Source of the DNA: an uncultured Porphyromonadaceae bacterium
Lineage (GTDB): Bacteria; Bacteroidota; Bacteroidia; Bacteroidales; Barnesiellaceae
Length of the DNA stretch: 64,000 nucleotides
NCBI GenBank assembly: GCA_900538555.1
Contig: UPYI01000009.1
Span: 62,001 to 126,000, forward strand
Direction of reading: 5' to 3'
Shown: positions 18,079 through 27,522 of the stretch, piece by piece
Layout of the letters: every line of letters begins with the position of its first letter
How positions within the stretch are numbered: position 1 is the stretch's first letter
Position numbers and translations under genes: made by a program
Notes under the pieces: generated by a model
What the model was told of the DNA's origin: nothing
The model's input: only the letters and a program-made list of their open reading frames with translations
Database searches by the model: none

Positions 18079-19062
18079 ATGAAACTCAACCTCAACCATA
18101 ATCAAAGACGGGCTATCCCTATCATGACCCATCCGGGCATCGAAATCATCGGAAAAACCGTAAACGATGCCGTAAACGACGGGCAGACGCATGCCGATGC
18201 CATTGTCGCACTCGCCGAGAACACGCCATCCGATGCCGCGACGGTCATCATGGACCTCACCGTCGAAGCGGAAGCATTCGGAGCCAAACTCCATTTTTCG
18301 GAGAATGACGTACCCAGCGTCTCCGAGCGACTGCTCCACAACATGAGCGAAGTCGAAAGCCTGCCCCTGCCCGACCTTTCGTCCGGTCGCATATCCCAAT
18401 ACCTCAAAGCCAACCGGCTCGCCGCCGGGCGCATCAGCGACCGTCCCGTCTTCGCCGGCTGCATAGGCCCCTATTCCCTTGCCGGGCGGCTCTACGATAT
18501 GTCCGAAATCATGATGGCGATCTACGTCGAACCCGAATTGGCAAAAATGCTGCTATCGAAATGCGCACAATTCATACACACCTACGTACAAGCCTTGAAA
18601 GAGACCGGTGTAGACGGCGTGATCATGGCAGAACCGGCAGCCGGACTGCTCAGCAACGACGATGCCACCCTCTATTCGACCCATTACATCGCACCCATTG
18701 TCGAAGCCGTGCAGGACGATGACTTTCTCTTCGTACTCCACAACTGCGGCAATACCGGACACTGCACCCGGTCGATGGTCGATTCGGGCGCACGGGCATT
18801 GCATTTCGGCAACCAATGCGATATGGTCGAGGCTCTCAAACAAACGCCCGAAGGAGTGATCGCGATGGGCAACCTCGATCCCGTAGGAATATTCAAATCA
18901 GCCACGCCCGAACAGGTATATGCCGCTACAACCGATCTGCTGTCAGCCACAGCGGCATACGACAACTTCGTCATCTCTTCCGGTTGTGACGTCCCTCCGG
19001 GAGTATCGCGCGAAAACATAGAGGCATTCTACCGAGCGGTAGAAAATTTCAACCGGCAGTAA
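18079..19062 (+). CDS. MtaA/MtbA-like corrinoid methyltransferase, second step
   Basis: A 327-residue URO-D-superfamily protein with the complete zinc-ligand pattern of methylcorrinoid:acceptor methyltransferases: His221 and Cys223 in VLHNCGNTG and Cys303 in ISSGCDVPP, i.e. HxC and a distant Cys. The N-terminal segment (NHNQRRAIPIMTHPG) and FAGCIGPYSLAGR also fit MtaA/MtbA. In methanogens this class hands the methyl group to coenzyme M; in other anaerobes, related enzymes use tetrahydrofolate. The window holds no coenzyme M genes and the genome is bacterial, so I infer 5-methyltetrahydrofolate as product, which could feed methionine synthase. It is the last gene of the plus-strand operon, followed at once by a strong terminator. 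It is distinct from the three paralogues, which lack the third Cys. Confidence 0.88.
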   Translation: MKLNLNHNQRRAIPIMTHPGIEIIGKTVNDAVNDGQTHADAIVALAENTPSDAATVIMDLTVEAEAFGAKLHFSENDVPSVSERLLHNMSEVESLPLPDLSSGRISQYLKANRLAAGRISDRPVFAGCIGPYSLAGRLYDMSEIMMAIYVEPELAKMLLSKCAQFIHTYVQALKETGVDGVIMAEPAAGLLSNDDATLYSTHYIAPIVEAVQDDDFLFVLHNCGNTGHCTRSMVDSGARALHFGNQCDMVEALKQTPEGVIAMGNLDPVGIFKSATPEQVYAATTDLLSATAAYDNFVISSGCDVPPGVSRENIEAFYRAVENFNRQ

Positions 19063-19068
19063 AAAATA

Positions 19069-19126
19069 CGAAACTGTGGTAATCTTGCCGGCTGTTTCCT
19101 GCATCGACAAGATTACCACAGTTTCG
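19069..19126. terminator. Bidirectional terminator between the two halves of the locus
   Basis: A perfect 19-base inverted repeat (arms 19069-19087 and 19108-19126) with a 20-base loop. It lies 6 bases after the stop of the plus-strand operon and 170 bases beyond the stop of the converging minus-strand gene. A and T runs flank both sides. Confidence 0.85.
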
Positions 19127-19296
19127 ATTTTCATCTACTTCATAATCGCAATTTGAGGAAATGCCCTTCCGGTATACGCCCGGTTTAACGAATCTTTCTA
19201 CATTAGGCGCATACCGTCATTACGAACAGAAAGAATACTTGCTTCATCTTCGTTCGATTTTATCAATTTCTATTTTTATACAATCCCTGTTACCCG

Positions 19297-20265
19297 CTAC
19301 CGACAACAAGACCGGGCGGCTTGCACAAGAGCCAGATAGTTTTCAGCCGGTGTTTCTATCTGCAAAGCGTTCGAAGCGCCCAGCACAAGATTGGGTGCGC
19401 CTCGCAATTGCCGGACTAAATCGCCGGTTGCCGAATAGACCGTATCGGCTGAGGATTGCAGCAACATGCCGCAATCGACATTGCCACACAAACATAACGT
19501 ATCGCGATACCGCCCTGCCAAATCGACAATATCCATGCTGGCAGTACTATCGATCGCTTGAAGAGCATCGATTCCGCTCGATGCAATGCGATCGGTTACG
19601 GCATTGATATTTCCGTCGGTGTGCATGATGCACCTCATATTTCGGGCATGAGCGTAATCCGCCCAGCGGGAAAGATAAGGGAAAACATACCGGTCGAGTT
19701 GTTCGGGCGAAAAATAAAGCCCATGACCGTCGGCTATATCCGAAGCGGTAAGGACAACATCGACACCGTGATCGCCGCACCAGTCAATTGCGGGCAAGGA
19801 GCTCTGAAACTTCGCACGGGCTATCTCGTCGATTCGGTCGGGCTCTGTCATCAACCGTATCGAGAAATCCATGTATTCGTGAGCTTCGGGCATCGCCATT
19901 ACCCCTCCTACATTGACGACAATAGCCACATCGTCGCCCAATGTCCTCTTCATCAAGTCGATTTGTCGCAAACGATACTCATCGGGCAAATAATACCAAG
20001 CCGGTACACCGGGCGACACCTCCCAATAACCGCCGGGAGCAGTCACGGCAGAAAACGACAACAAGTCGCACACGGCAGCCATAGTCTCGACATTCTCCTG
20101 CAAGGCACGCTCTTTTTGAGCACGGCTCAATCGCTCGAAATCCACGCCTACGCAGAAACGTCCCTTGCCGAATTTTCCCCACAAATGGAACTCCAATTCC
20201 CAAATAGGAAATATTCCGCTCCGGTTCTTTTTGTCCAAAGCATCCAAAAACAGTCCTTTATTCAT
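19297..20265 (-). CDS. URO-D-superfamily methyltransferase 3 (putative demethylase, HTDG type)
   Basis: A 322-residue cytoplasmic URO-D-superfamily protein. The ligand strand is CIMHTDGNI (His215, Asp217), closest in type to the HSDG of the paralogue at 11691. VVLTASDIADGHGLYFSPEQL near 170-190 is the usual loop that faces the corrinoid protein. The C-terminus (LVLGASNALQIETP) has no Cys at the MtaA/MtbA position, so a demethylase role is more likely than second-step transfer. It is on the minus strand, converging on the methyl-transfer operon. A terminator-like hairpin at 20285-20336 separates it from the glycosidase upstream, so it depends on read-through or on a promoter I cannot see. Its purpose may be a second methyl donor in the same glycan. 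Confidence 0.8.
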   Translation of the reverse strand: MNKGLFLDALDKKNRSGIFPIWELEFHLWGKFGKGRFCVGVDFERLSRAQKERALQENVETMAAVCDLLSFSAVTAPGGYWEVSPGVPAWYYLPDEYRLRQIDLMKRTLGDDVAIVVNVGGVMAMPEAHEYMDFSIRLMTEPDRIDEIARAKFQSSLPAIDWCGDHGVDVVLTASDIADGHGLYFSPEQLDRYVFPYLSRWADYAHARNMRCIMHTDGNINAVTDRIASSGIDALQAIDSTASMDIVDLAGRYRDTLCLCGNVDCGMLLQSSADTVYSATGDLVRQLRGAPNLVLGASNALQIETPAENYLALVQAARSCCR

Positions 20266-20284
20266 ATCACATCTATAAAAAAAA

Positions 20285-20336
20285 AGATACCCGAATCCCG
20301 GGTCTACCCATCGGCATCACCCCGGTTCGGGTATCT
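20285..20336 (-). terminator. Terminator after GH-A lipoprotein gene
   Basis: An 11-base stem (AGATACCCGAA at 20285-20295 with its complement at 20326-20336). On the minus strand it is followed by a run of T (complement of 20276-20284). It lies between the glycosidase stop and the start of the third demethylase. Confidence 0.75.
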
Positions 20337-20369
20337 CCTTTCCGCAATAACTCTATCGTAGCACTTTCT

Positions 20370-22364
20370 CTATCGTTTCTCTATCTTCACTTCCCGGATA
20401 CGGGTATTGGAGAAATAGCCGTTAGGCAACATCTCGATCTTCAAATAATTGCAGTTTTCAAGCCGTTTTTTGGGTGTCATCGTCGAATGGACAAACCGCC
20501 AGACCGACATCTCGGGCTCGGTAAAATCCAATTCGACAGGCTGCCATGTCTTGTTGTCGGACGAGGCATACACCTTGAAGCGGTCAGCTACGGTCTCTAC
20601 GCCCGACACTTTGATTTCGAAACGGTTGAGTCCGTCGAACTTATAGGTGACATAGGCGCTTTCTTCGTTGGTAGAAGGATGGATCGTTCCATGATCTTCG
20701 AGTACCTTGAAGAACTGGAAATCGGGAGTAGCACCGCCACACTCGTCATAGAAACGGGCAAAACTGTTCATACCCAAATTATCGGAGTGGTCGTACATAC
20801 GCTGGATGCCCTCCATAGGATCGACCATACAACAGTTGTTCTCGACAATCTCGGGCAGCGTACCTCCGTTCGTAGTGAGCAACACAAACCCTTTGGCAGG
20901 GAAGTCGATAGTCACGCCCCGGGTCAGATCCACATTTTTCAAGGTCTCTTTCACCACGGGAAAGCCGTCGGCATCGACCGGATAATCGTTCTCGAAATAG
21001 ACATATTTATTGACCGTAGGACGGTTGGTTACCGTAGGGATCTGCACGGTCACACTCTGTGCAAAATCGGCGGTATTGGTAATGGCAAAAGTCAAATCGC
21101 CCGAAGGCATGAGTGCTGCCACACAATTGAGATTTTGCGTGCGATACGAATTGGAATACAAGATCTTGGATCCTTTGGGGATATTGCGCGACATCAACGA
21201 CCATGTATAGAACCACGGGCGTATATCCGCCTCTTCGGGCTTGTTCTTCTGTTCGGCAACGGAATTCCAGAAACCCCAGCGTTTCTGTTCGTCGAGATCG
21301 TCCTTGTAGTGCATGGCATCGTCCATTCCCCATGCAGCTCCTGCCGACCAGCCCGATCGCAGGGTCTGAATAAGGGCATCAGCCACAAACGTACCATACC
21401 ACCACTGGTGGATAAGGGTATGCTGGTCGAACTTCTCGTCGTGACCGTCGCGAATGCCCATCTCGCCCCAGATATTCGTTTTGCTGCGATCCGACATCTG
21501 GGTAAAGAAGCGGAACATGCGGGTTTCATCTTCCACCCGGTTGGTATAAGTCCAGTCTTTATTGATGTACCAGTGATAGTCGATTACCGACACCTCTTTG
21601 TCGAGTTCGGTCAATGTCTTGTTGAACCACACATCGACACCCCAGTAACCGCCATCGGGACCTACGATTTTAATATCGTCGAGCCCCCGTTTGTCGAGTT
21701 CAGCCCGCAGGTTGAGAATAGATCGTTTCCACTTCTCCCACGAGTAGCCGTTCTTGGGGTCGTTTGCCATGAGGTTCACCTCATTGCCGAGATTGAACTG
21801 CTTGATGCAGGTAAATCCTTTGTCCTTGACCAAATGCTCGACCATACGGGCTACCGAAGCGGCATAACGGGGATCGTCGAGTCCGATCGTATATTTGGGC
21901 ATATCGACGGGGACAGCTTGTTGCCAGTTGGGATCCATCGGCTTCCACCACTCGCCCAAAAGCACGTCGATATCGTTGTCCTTACAAAATTGGAGCTGGC
22001 GGTAGAGGTAGTCCATATACCGGCGGGAGTTGGCATACCAACGGGAATCGATCTTGGTCGAATCCATATCCTCCCAAATCAGTACAGGTTTCTGCCCTTC
22101 GTAACCGAAGCAGTAGAAATAGGGCATGACGCAACAGCGTATATAACCTAATTTCATAAACTCCACCCGCTTGAAGAGCCGCTCCCACTGTGCCTCGGTC
22201 ATCGAGTCGCGGTCGGTCGGTTCCCATTGCATGGCACCCCCGTAATAATTATCCAGCAGGACAAAGTCGGTATCTACCACAATCGGGTTCTTTACCTCCG
22301 ACTGTTCGGGGAGACAACTTGCCAATCCAGCCAGAAGCCCTATTGCATATATCCATTTTTTCAT
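20370..22364 (-). CDS. Lipid-anchored clan GH-A glycoside hydrolase
   Basis: About 664 residues from MKKWIYAI, where a lipoprotein signal peptide begins (lipobox LAGLASC); the longest frame adds 15 residues. The catalytic TIM barrel of clan GH-A has its acid/base Glu at 195 in NLGNEVN and its nucleophile Glu at 301 in NIWGEMG. The barrel opens with NYYGGAMQWEPTDRDSM and has LLGEWWKPM on the third or fourth strand. A beta-sandwich follows, then a C-terminal discoidin-like domain (KVYASSDNKTWQPVEL, NYLKIEML). It shares the barrel plan with the secreted enzyme at 13970, but it is membrane anchored rather than carrying a sorting-like tail. It follows SusD in the minus-strand operon, with a gap of about 100 bases. 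It probably cuts the polymer at the cell surface; the family (GH5/GH39-like) is uncertain. Confidence 0.85.
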   Translation of the reverse strand: MKKWIYAIGLLAGLASCLPEQSEVKNPIVVDTDFVLLDNYYGGAMQWEPTDRDSMTEAQWERLFKRVEFMKLGYIRCCVMPYFYCFGYEGQKPVLIWEDMDSTKIDSRWYANSRRYMDYLYRQLQFCKDNDIDVLLGEWWKPMDPNWQQAVPVDMPKYTIGLDDPRYAASVARMVEHLVKDKGFTCIKQFNLGNEVNLMANDPKNGYSWEKWKRSILNLRAELDKRGLDDIKIVGPDGGYWGVDVWFNKTLTELDKEVSVIDYHWYINKDWTYTNRVEDETRMFRFFTQMSDRSKTNIWGEMGIRDGHDEKFDQHTLIHQWWYGTFVADALIQTLRSGWSAGAAWGMDDAMHYKDDLDEQKRWGFWNSVAEQKNKPEEADIRPWFYTWSLMSRNIPKGSKILYSNSYRTQNLNCVAALMPSGDLTFAITNTADFAQSVTVQIPTVTNRPTVNKYVYFENDYPVDADGFPVVKETLKNVDLTRGVTIDFPAKGFVLLTTNGGTLPEIVENNCCMVDPMEGIQRMYDHSDNLGMNSFARFYDECGGATPDFQFFKVLEDHGTIHPSTNEESAYVTYKFDGLNRFEIKVSGVETVADRFKVYASSDNKTWQPVELDFTEPEMSVWRFVHSTMTPKKRLENCNYLKIEMLPNGYFSNTRIREVKIEKR

Positions 22365-22465
22365 ATCAAAATCTGTTGTTTTTTTAATTGCGGATTTTTT
22401 TAAATTCATCCGGCACTGAGCGGGGATGCTTATCCCCGCTTAATACCGAATAGCTAAAACAATCT

Positions 22466-24070
22466 TTAATACCCGGGATTATCCAATGCTCCCTGACTCA
22501 AATCCACTTCGCTCTGAGGGATAGGGAACAATTCTCTTTCCTTGATATAATAGCGTCCCTTATCGACATCTTCGGTGGCATAGCCGTTGGCATAGACCGC
22601 CTGCATGATTTCGCCGTAACGCCCCTGTTGCATCAAGTCCCGGCGGCGAACGCCCTCACAGGCAAATTCAAAGCGGCGTTCGTCCCAGATAGCCTTGCGC
22701 ACCACCTCTGCATCGTCCGAAGTAATATCGGGCAACGATGTCGGCTTAGTATCGGGCACATATATCTGCACCACCCGTTTCGGATCGACAGGGCTCGACT
22801 CACGGGCACGCTTCCTCACCTGATTCAAATATTTCTTGGCTCCGGTCAAATCGCTTTTCTCCAAGCAAGCCTCGGCATACATCAACAGGACATCGGCATA
22901 ACGAATGACATAAACCGTAGCCTCGGTATCTTGCGGATATACGGGAGAAGCCGCATTCAAAGTCTCGCACATGGGGACAAAGTGCTTGCGGTCGAAATAA
23001 CGGTTAGGATAATTGCTGTCTTTCGTTACGAAATCATTTCCTACAAACTGGTCGCCTTGGCGGACAAAAGTCCATGTAATACGCGGGTCTTCGGGATCGA
23101 AGGCATCGAGCAAGTGTCGGGTAGGCAAATGGAAACCATAACCGCCGTCGCAATTGGGAATAAACCATACGCCATTCCAGCCTGTCGATTCGTCCCAGTT
23201 CTTTCCGTTGGTTACATATTGGATTTCAAAAACCGACTCTTTCGCATTGGAGTTGGCATTAAGCCACTGGGTTGCGAAGTCGGGATCCAATTCATACTCG
23301 CCCTTTTGCTCACCCTCCACCAGGATATAGAGCATTTCATACGCCTTGTCAAAATTCCGGTTATACCAGTAAGTCCTGCCCAGCATGGCATAGGCAGCCC
23401 CGCTGGTAACGCGACCCAAATCCTCATCCGGATATTCGCTCCGTTTCGGGAGAGCCGTCGCCGCAGTAAAATCGTCAATCACCTGCCCCCAGATCTGCTC
23501 TACCGGTGTACGTGGCTTGTAAATATCATCGGGCTGCTCGGCATGCAGGAACAGAGGAACGTCGCCCCACATCTGAGCCAGATTGAAATACCACAGACCG
23601 CGAATCCAACGAGCCTCGTTTTCATAACGGGTAAGCAACCGCAGATCGTCTTCGGTCAAATCGGAATGTTCCGCACGGAACTTGGCGCTCTTGTCCAACA
23701 AGGTGTTCACCTGATAGATCGCCGAGTATGCCATCTTCCAGAACTGGCTCACTTTGCTGTTGGTCGTAAAGATATTGAAAGTTTCGAGCTGATAGATGTC
23801 AGCCTCGTTGGTGAGACCGGCTCCCCCCTTTTCACAATCGTCGGAAGCACAATCGTTGATAAACATCAATTCGAGGCTCATGTCGTTCCAGCTGTCTTTC
23901 ATATAGAAATAGCAGGCGGTCAAAGATTGGTTGATCTCTTCGAGATTGTTGTAAAACGCCGAATCTTCACGACCTCCGTACATCGTCGTGTCCAGATCCG
24001 CATCGGTACACGAAGGAAGAAGGAACAACGTCCCTAACAAAATATATAATATTCCTGATCTTGGTTTCAT
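22466..24070 (-). CDS. SusD/RagB-family glycan-binding lipoprotein
   Basis: 534 residues with a lipoprotein signal (LFLLPSC) and the RagB/SusD layout. The N-terminal part contains tetratricopeptide-like helices (ARWIRGLWYFNLAQMWGDVPL, a hallmark of the family). The C-terminal part ends in the conserved RRFEFACEGVRRRDLMQQGRY and FPIPQSEVDLSQG. It sits at the outer face of the outer membrane and forms the lid of the SusC transporter, delivering oligosaccharides to it. Its start lies 12 bases after the SusC stop, the normal gene order. The bound sugar cannot be read from the sequence. Confidence 0.96.
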   Translation of the reverse strand: MKPRSGILYILLGTLFLLPSCTDADLDTTMYGGREDSAFYNNLEEINQSLTACYFYMKDSWNDMSLELMFINDCASDDCEKGGAGLTNEADIYQLETFNIFTTNSKVSQFWKMAYSAIYQVNTLLDKSAKFRAEHSDLTEDDLRLLTRYENEARWIRGLWYFNLAQMWGDVPLFLHAEQPDDIYKPRTPVEQIWGQVIDDFTAATALPKRSEYPDEDLGRVTSGAAYAMLGRTYWYNRNFDKAYEMLYILVEGEQKGEYELDPDFATQWLNANSNAKESVFEIQYVTNGKNWDESTGWNGVWFIPNCDGGYGFHLPTRHLLDAFDPEDPRITWTFVRQGDQFVGNDFVTKDSNYPNRYFDRKHFVPMCETLNAASPVYPQDTEATVYVIRYADVLLMYAEACLEKSDLTGAKKYLNQVRKRARESSPVDPKRVVQIYVPDTKPTSLPDITSDDAEVVRKAIWDERRFEFACEGVRRRDLMQQGRYGEIMQAVYANGYATEDVDKGRYYIKERELFPIPQSEVDLSQGALDNPGY

Positions 24071-24082
24071 GACTGTAATCGT

Positions 24083-27000
24083 TTAAAATTGGACATTGAC
24101 ACCTACGGTAAACGTGCGGGGATTGGGGTATCCCAAATTTTCCATACCCATGTTCAACGCACTGCCATTGGGCACCTCTGGATCCATATACTTGAATTTC
24201 GTAATCGTAAAGAGGTTTTCGGCGCTTACGTACAGGCGCAGGGAACTTGCCACCCGGGTAGCTTCAATCCATTTTTTGGGGAACGTATAACCCAATTGCA
24301 CCGACTTGATTTTCAAGAAGCTGCCATCCTGCACATACCACGACGAAGTCCGGTAATTGTCGTTGTCGTCCTTACGGGAGATCCCGAACACATCGGTCTT
24401 GTCGCCGGCTTTCCGCCAGGCATCGGTATAGGTCTCGGCAAGCAGGTTGGTCATACTCGTCTGGCGAAGAAGAGCTTTGGTTCCCGTCCAGATGTCGTTG
24501 CCAGCCACCCCCTGGAAGTAGAGGGCAAAATCGAATCCCTTGTAGCCTAACTCGATGTTACCACCGTAAATCACGTCGGGATTAGGATTACCGATATAGG
24601 TGCGGTCATCGCTGTCGAGCCGGTTGTCGCCACTGATATTCTTGAAACGGGCATCACCGGGTCTCGCCAGTGGCTGCAACAAAGTCTTGCCGTCCGCTCC
24701 CACGTGGGCACGCACCTCTTCTTCCGATTGGAAGATACCGTCGTAGACATAACCGTAGAAGCGGCCGAACTCTTCGCCGATTTCATTCTTGGAAACACTG
24801 CCCCAAATGGGATCGTTCGTACCGGTCTCCACCAGTTTGTTCTTCTGGAAAGTAAAGTTGGCACTCACGGCATAACGGAAGTCACCCGTTTTTCCTTGAT
24901 AACCGATCAAGAATTCAAGACCGCGGTTCTCTACCGAACCGGCATTTACCCACGGTGTTGTCGGATAACCAGCCATATTCGGCAGCGGGTTCTGCATGAG
25001 CATGTCGCGCGTGGTCTTGATATAAGCATCGACCGAAAGGGTCAATGAATTCTTGAAGAATCCCAGATCGACACCGACATTACCCTGTTCAACCGTTTCC
25101 CATTTGATATTCTTGTTTCCTTTGGAGGTGGAAGCATAGGCTTTGAGTATATTCTGACCGCTGTTGAAGCCATACACCCAAGTTTCGTACGTCGAAACGA
25201 TGTCGGCATAAGCATATGAAGGGATATTCTGGTTACCGATCTGTCCCCAGCCGCCGCGCAGTTTCACACCGTTCCACACATTCTGGTCCCAGTTTTTGAA
25301 GAACTCTTCCTGGTCGATACGCCAGCCCAACGAGAAAGAGGGGAAAGTGCCCCAGCGATTGCCCGAAGCAAATTTCGAGGATCCGTCGGTACGCACGCTG
25401 ACCGTAGCTAAATAACGGTTGTCGTAGTTATAATTCACACGGCCGAGATACGAAATGAGATAGGTCTCGTAGCGGTAACCGGTAGAGAGCCCCTCTTTGG
25501 TTCCGGCACCCACAATCTGGAAAGCCTCGGAATTGCTGGGGGTATCGAGCCGTTGGGCGGTAAAGGTATTGCCCGTATAAGCCTCCCACGTGAAACCGGC
25601 AACAGCCGAAATCGAATGCTTGCCGAATGTGTTGTCGTAACTCAATGTGTTCTGGAACGTATAGTTCAGTTCTGTGGTAGAAGTGCTCGCCACACTACTC
25701 TGCAACAGGAACTTGCTTTCGAGATTGGTACACAGGTTATAGGGCGTGTCGTTGGGACGCAAATCGAAGAACGGATTGTACTCGGTATAGGTGTACTCGG
25801 GCAATTCGAACCCCAACATGGTCTTGAAGTAAAGACCTTTCAACCCCAGATTGATATTCAGATAGACCGTACCGTCGATATTCCGGTTAATATGTTCTTT
25901 CTTCTGCCGGTTCAGCTTGGCAACCGGATTGGAATAGTAGCTGTATTGCGAACCCATGTATTTGTTATACTCGTAGTTGGAGTCTTGCTTGTCGGCATCT
26001 TTGGCATACACCGGAGTAAAGGGGTCGGGCAGCAGAATTTCGTTGATAGGAGTATTCAGGTCGTGGCTCTTCACATAGGCGACACCCAAAGTCTGCCCGA
26101 TGGCAATCCACTTGTTGAATTTGTATTCGTTGTTTGCACGCAACGTGATACGTTCGTAATCAGAAGTTTTGATAATACCCTCCTGATTCATATATCCGAT
26201 GCTGAAATGACTGGAAAGTTTATCGGTACCACCGCTCACCGACAGGTTGTAGCTATGCTTGAAAGCCGTCCGGGTGGTTTCGTTCCACCAGTCGGTATCG
26301 TACACATTGATGTCGGTAGGCTCGCCGTATTCATCGAGCGGTCCCTTGCCCTCACCGTCGAGGTGATACAGCCGGGTGATATTGCGGGGCATACGCATAC
26401 CGTCATTCGCGTAAGCCTCCTGCAAGAAAGCGTACAACTGGTCGCTGTTCATCATACGTACGCGATTCGCAGCATTCGCCCAGCCGAACGAAGCATCGAA
26501 GTTGATGATCGCTTTGCCGGCTTTTCCTTTCTTGGTTGTAATAAGTACGACACCGTTGGCACCGCGCGAACCGTAGATAGCGGTAGCCGAGGCATCTTTT
26601 AATATTTCTATATTTTCGATGTCGATCGGGTTAATAGCATTTACATTGCTTTCTTCCATAGGCTGTCCATCGACTACATATAACGGTGTCAGGTCGGTCG
26701 AGATCGAACCGTAACCGCGGATACGCACCGTTGCTCCGGCTCCCGGAGTTCCCGAATTGGAAGTCACATAAACACCCGGCGCCTTACCTTGCAACGACTG
26801 GGTGATATTGGCATCGCCTGTTTTCACAATATCCTCACCGGCTACCGACGACAACGAACCGGTCAAGTCGCTCTTCTTCTGCGTACCGTAACCGATCACC
26901 ACCACGTCGTCGAGTTCTACCAGATTCTCCTGCATCACCACCGATATTTCCTTTCCGGTCACGACCACCACTTTCGTATCGTGCCCGATATAGTGAAATT

Positions 27001-27220
27001 CCAATTTCTGTCCCTCAGCAGCCTTTATCGAAAAGCGGCCGTTCACATCGGTCGTGGTTCCCACATTGGTCTCCTTGACAAGGACACTCACCCCCACCAG
27101 AGGTTCATGACTTGAATTGGAGACGCTCCCCGAAACGACATAACTGTTATTTTGAGCCCACATTCCCAACGGGAAAACCATCAAGGCGCAAATAACCGAT
27201 AAAAATTTCCGTAAATCCAT
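24083..27220 (-). CDS. SusC/RagA-family TonB-dependent outer-membrane transporter
   Basis: 1045 residues. Signal peptide to about GMWAQ. Then comes a carboxypeptidase-regulatory-like domain (VSGSVSNSSHEPLVGVSVLV), the SusC-typical DDVVVIGYGTQKKSDLTGS box, and a plug domain with VDGQPMEESNVNAINP and SATAIYGSRGANGVVLITT. A 22-strand type barrel follows, ending NPRTFTVGVNVQF. It imports glycan fragments into the periplasm with energy from TonB. It has no N-terminal extension of the sigma/anti-sigma type, which agrees with control by the AraC protein rather than by an ECF sigma factor. It is the first gene of the SusCD pair, with a leader of about 250 bases. The size is normal for the family. Confidence 0.97.
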   Translation of the reverse strand: MDLRKFLSVICALMVFPLGMWAQNNSYVVSGSVSNSSHEPLVGVSVLVKETNVGTTTDVNGRFSIKAAEGQKLEFHYIGHDTKVVVVTGKEISVVMQENLVELDDVVVIGYGTQKKSDLTGSLSSVAGEDIVKTGDANITQSLQGKAPGVYVTSNSGTPGAGATVRIRGYGSISTDLTPLYVVDGQPMEESNVNAINPIDIENIEILKDASATAIYGSRGANGVVLITTKKGKAGKAIINFDASFGWANAANRVRMMNSDQLYAFLQEAYANDGMRMPRNITRLYHLDGEGKGPLDEYGEPTDINVYDTDWWNETTRTAFKHSYNLSVSGGTDKLSSHFSIGYMNQEGIIKTSDYERITLRANNEYKFNKWIAIGQTLGVAYVKSHDLNTPINEILLPDPFTPVYAKDADKQDSNYEYNKYMGSQYSYYSNPVAKLNRQKKEHINRNIDGTVYLNINLGLKGLYFKTMLGFELPEYTYTEYNPFFDLRPNDTPYNLCTNLESKFLLQSSVASTSTTELNYTFQNTLSYDNTFGKHSISAVAGFTWEAYTGNTFTAQRLDTPSNSEAFQIVGAGTKEGLSTGYRYETYLISYLGRVNYNYDNRYLATVSVRTDGSSKFASGNRWGTFPSFSLGWRIDQEEFFKNWDQNVWNGVKLRGGWGQIGNQNIPSYAYADIVSTYETWVYGFNSGQNILKAYASTSKGNKNIKWETVEQGNVGVDLGFFKNSLTLSVDAYIKTTRDMLMQNPLPNMAGYPTTPWVNAGSVENRGLEFLIGYQGKTGDFRYAVSANFTFQKNKLVETGTNDPIWGSVSKNEIGEEFGRFYGYVYDGIFQSEEEVRAHVGADGKTLLQPLARPGDARFKNISGDNRLDSDDRTYIGNPNPDVIYGGNIELGYKGFDFALYFQGVAGNDIWTGTKALLRQTSMTNLLAETYTDAWRKAGDKTDVFGISRKDDNDNYRTSSWYVQDGSFLKIKSVQLGYTFPKKWIEATRVASSLRLYVSAENLFTITKFKYMDPEVPNGSALNMGMENLGYPNPRTFTVGVNVQF

Positions 27221-27477
27221 CTTTTCTCGTTTTTAATTTTACAAGAAGAGAAAAACTGATCTGCCATGTCTTTCATGGGTAGAGCCGCGAAATCTTCTCC
27301 TCCTACTCAAAAACAATATAATTCTTTAATATGCCTAATCTTTCGATACCACCGCCCGGTTTCGACCGGCAGCAAGTCGTTTTAGTACCCGAACATATCC
27401 GGTACGACCCCAAGAGAGAGCTACATGATGCGTACTTTATTTTTCATGATACTAATTTATAGTGCGATAAATGAAAT
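27221..27477 (-). other. Leader region of susC-like gene
   Basis: About 250 bases without a gene. I see no TAnnTTTG promoter element on the minus strand and no copy of the 16-base motif. Either the SusC gene is transcribed by read-through from the GH130 side, or its promoter does not match the consensus. Confidence 0.4.
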
Positions 27478-27510
27478 CATACAGCCTCCGAATTGCCCGC
27501 AGGCTGTATG
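27478..27510 (-). terminator. Hairpin after surface-protein gene
   Basis: A 10-base perfect stem (arms 27478-27487 and 27501-27510) with a 13-base loop, 13 bases after the stop of the minus-strand gene at 27523. On the minus strand ATTTCATTT follows, not a strong T run. It may act as a partial terminator or as an RNA-protecting hairpin before susC. Confidence 0.6.
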
Positions 27511-27522
27511 ACCGGTCACCTG

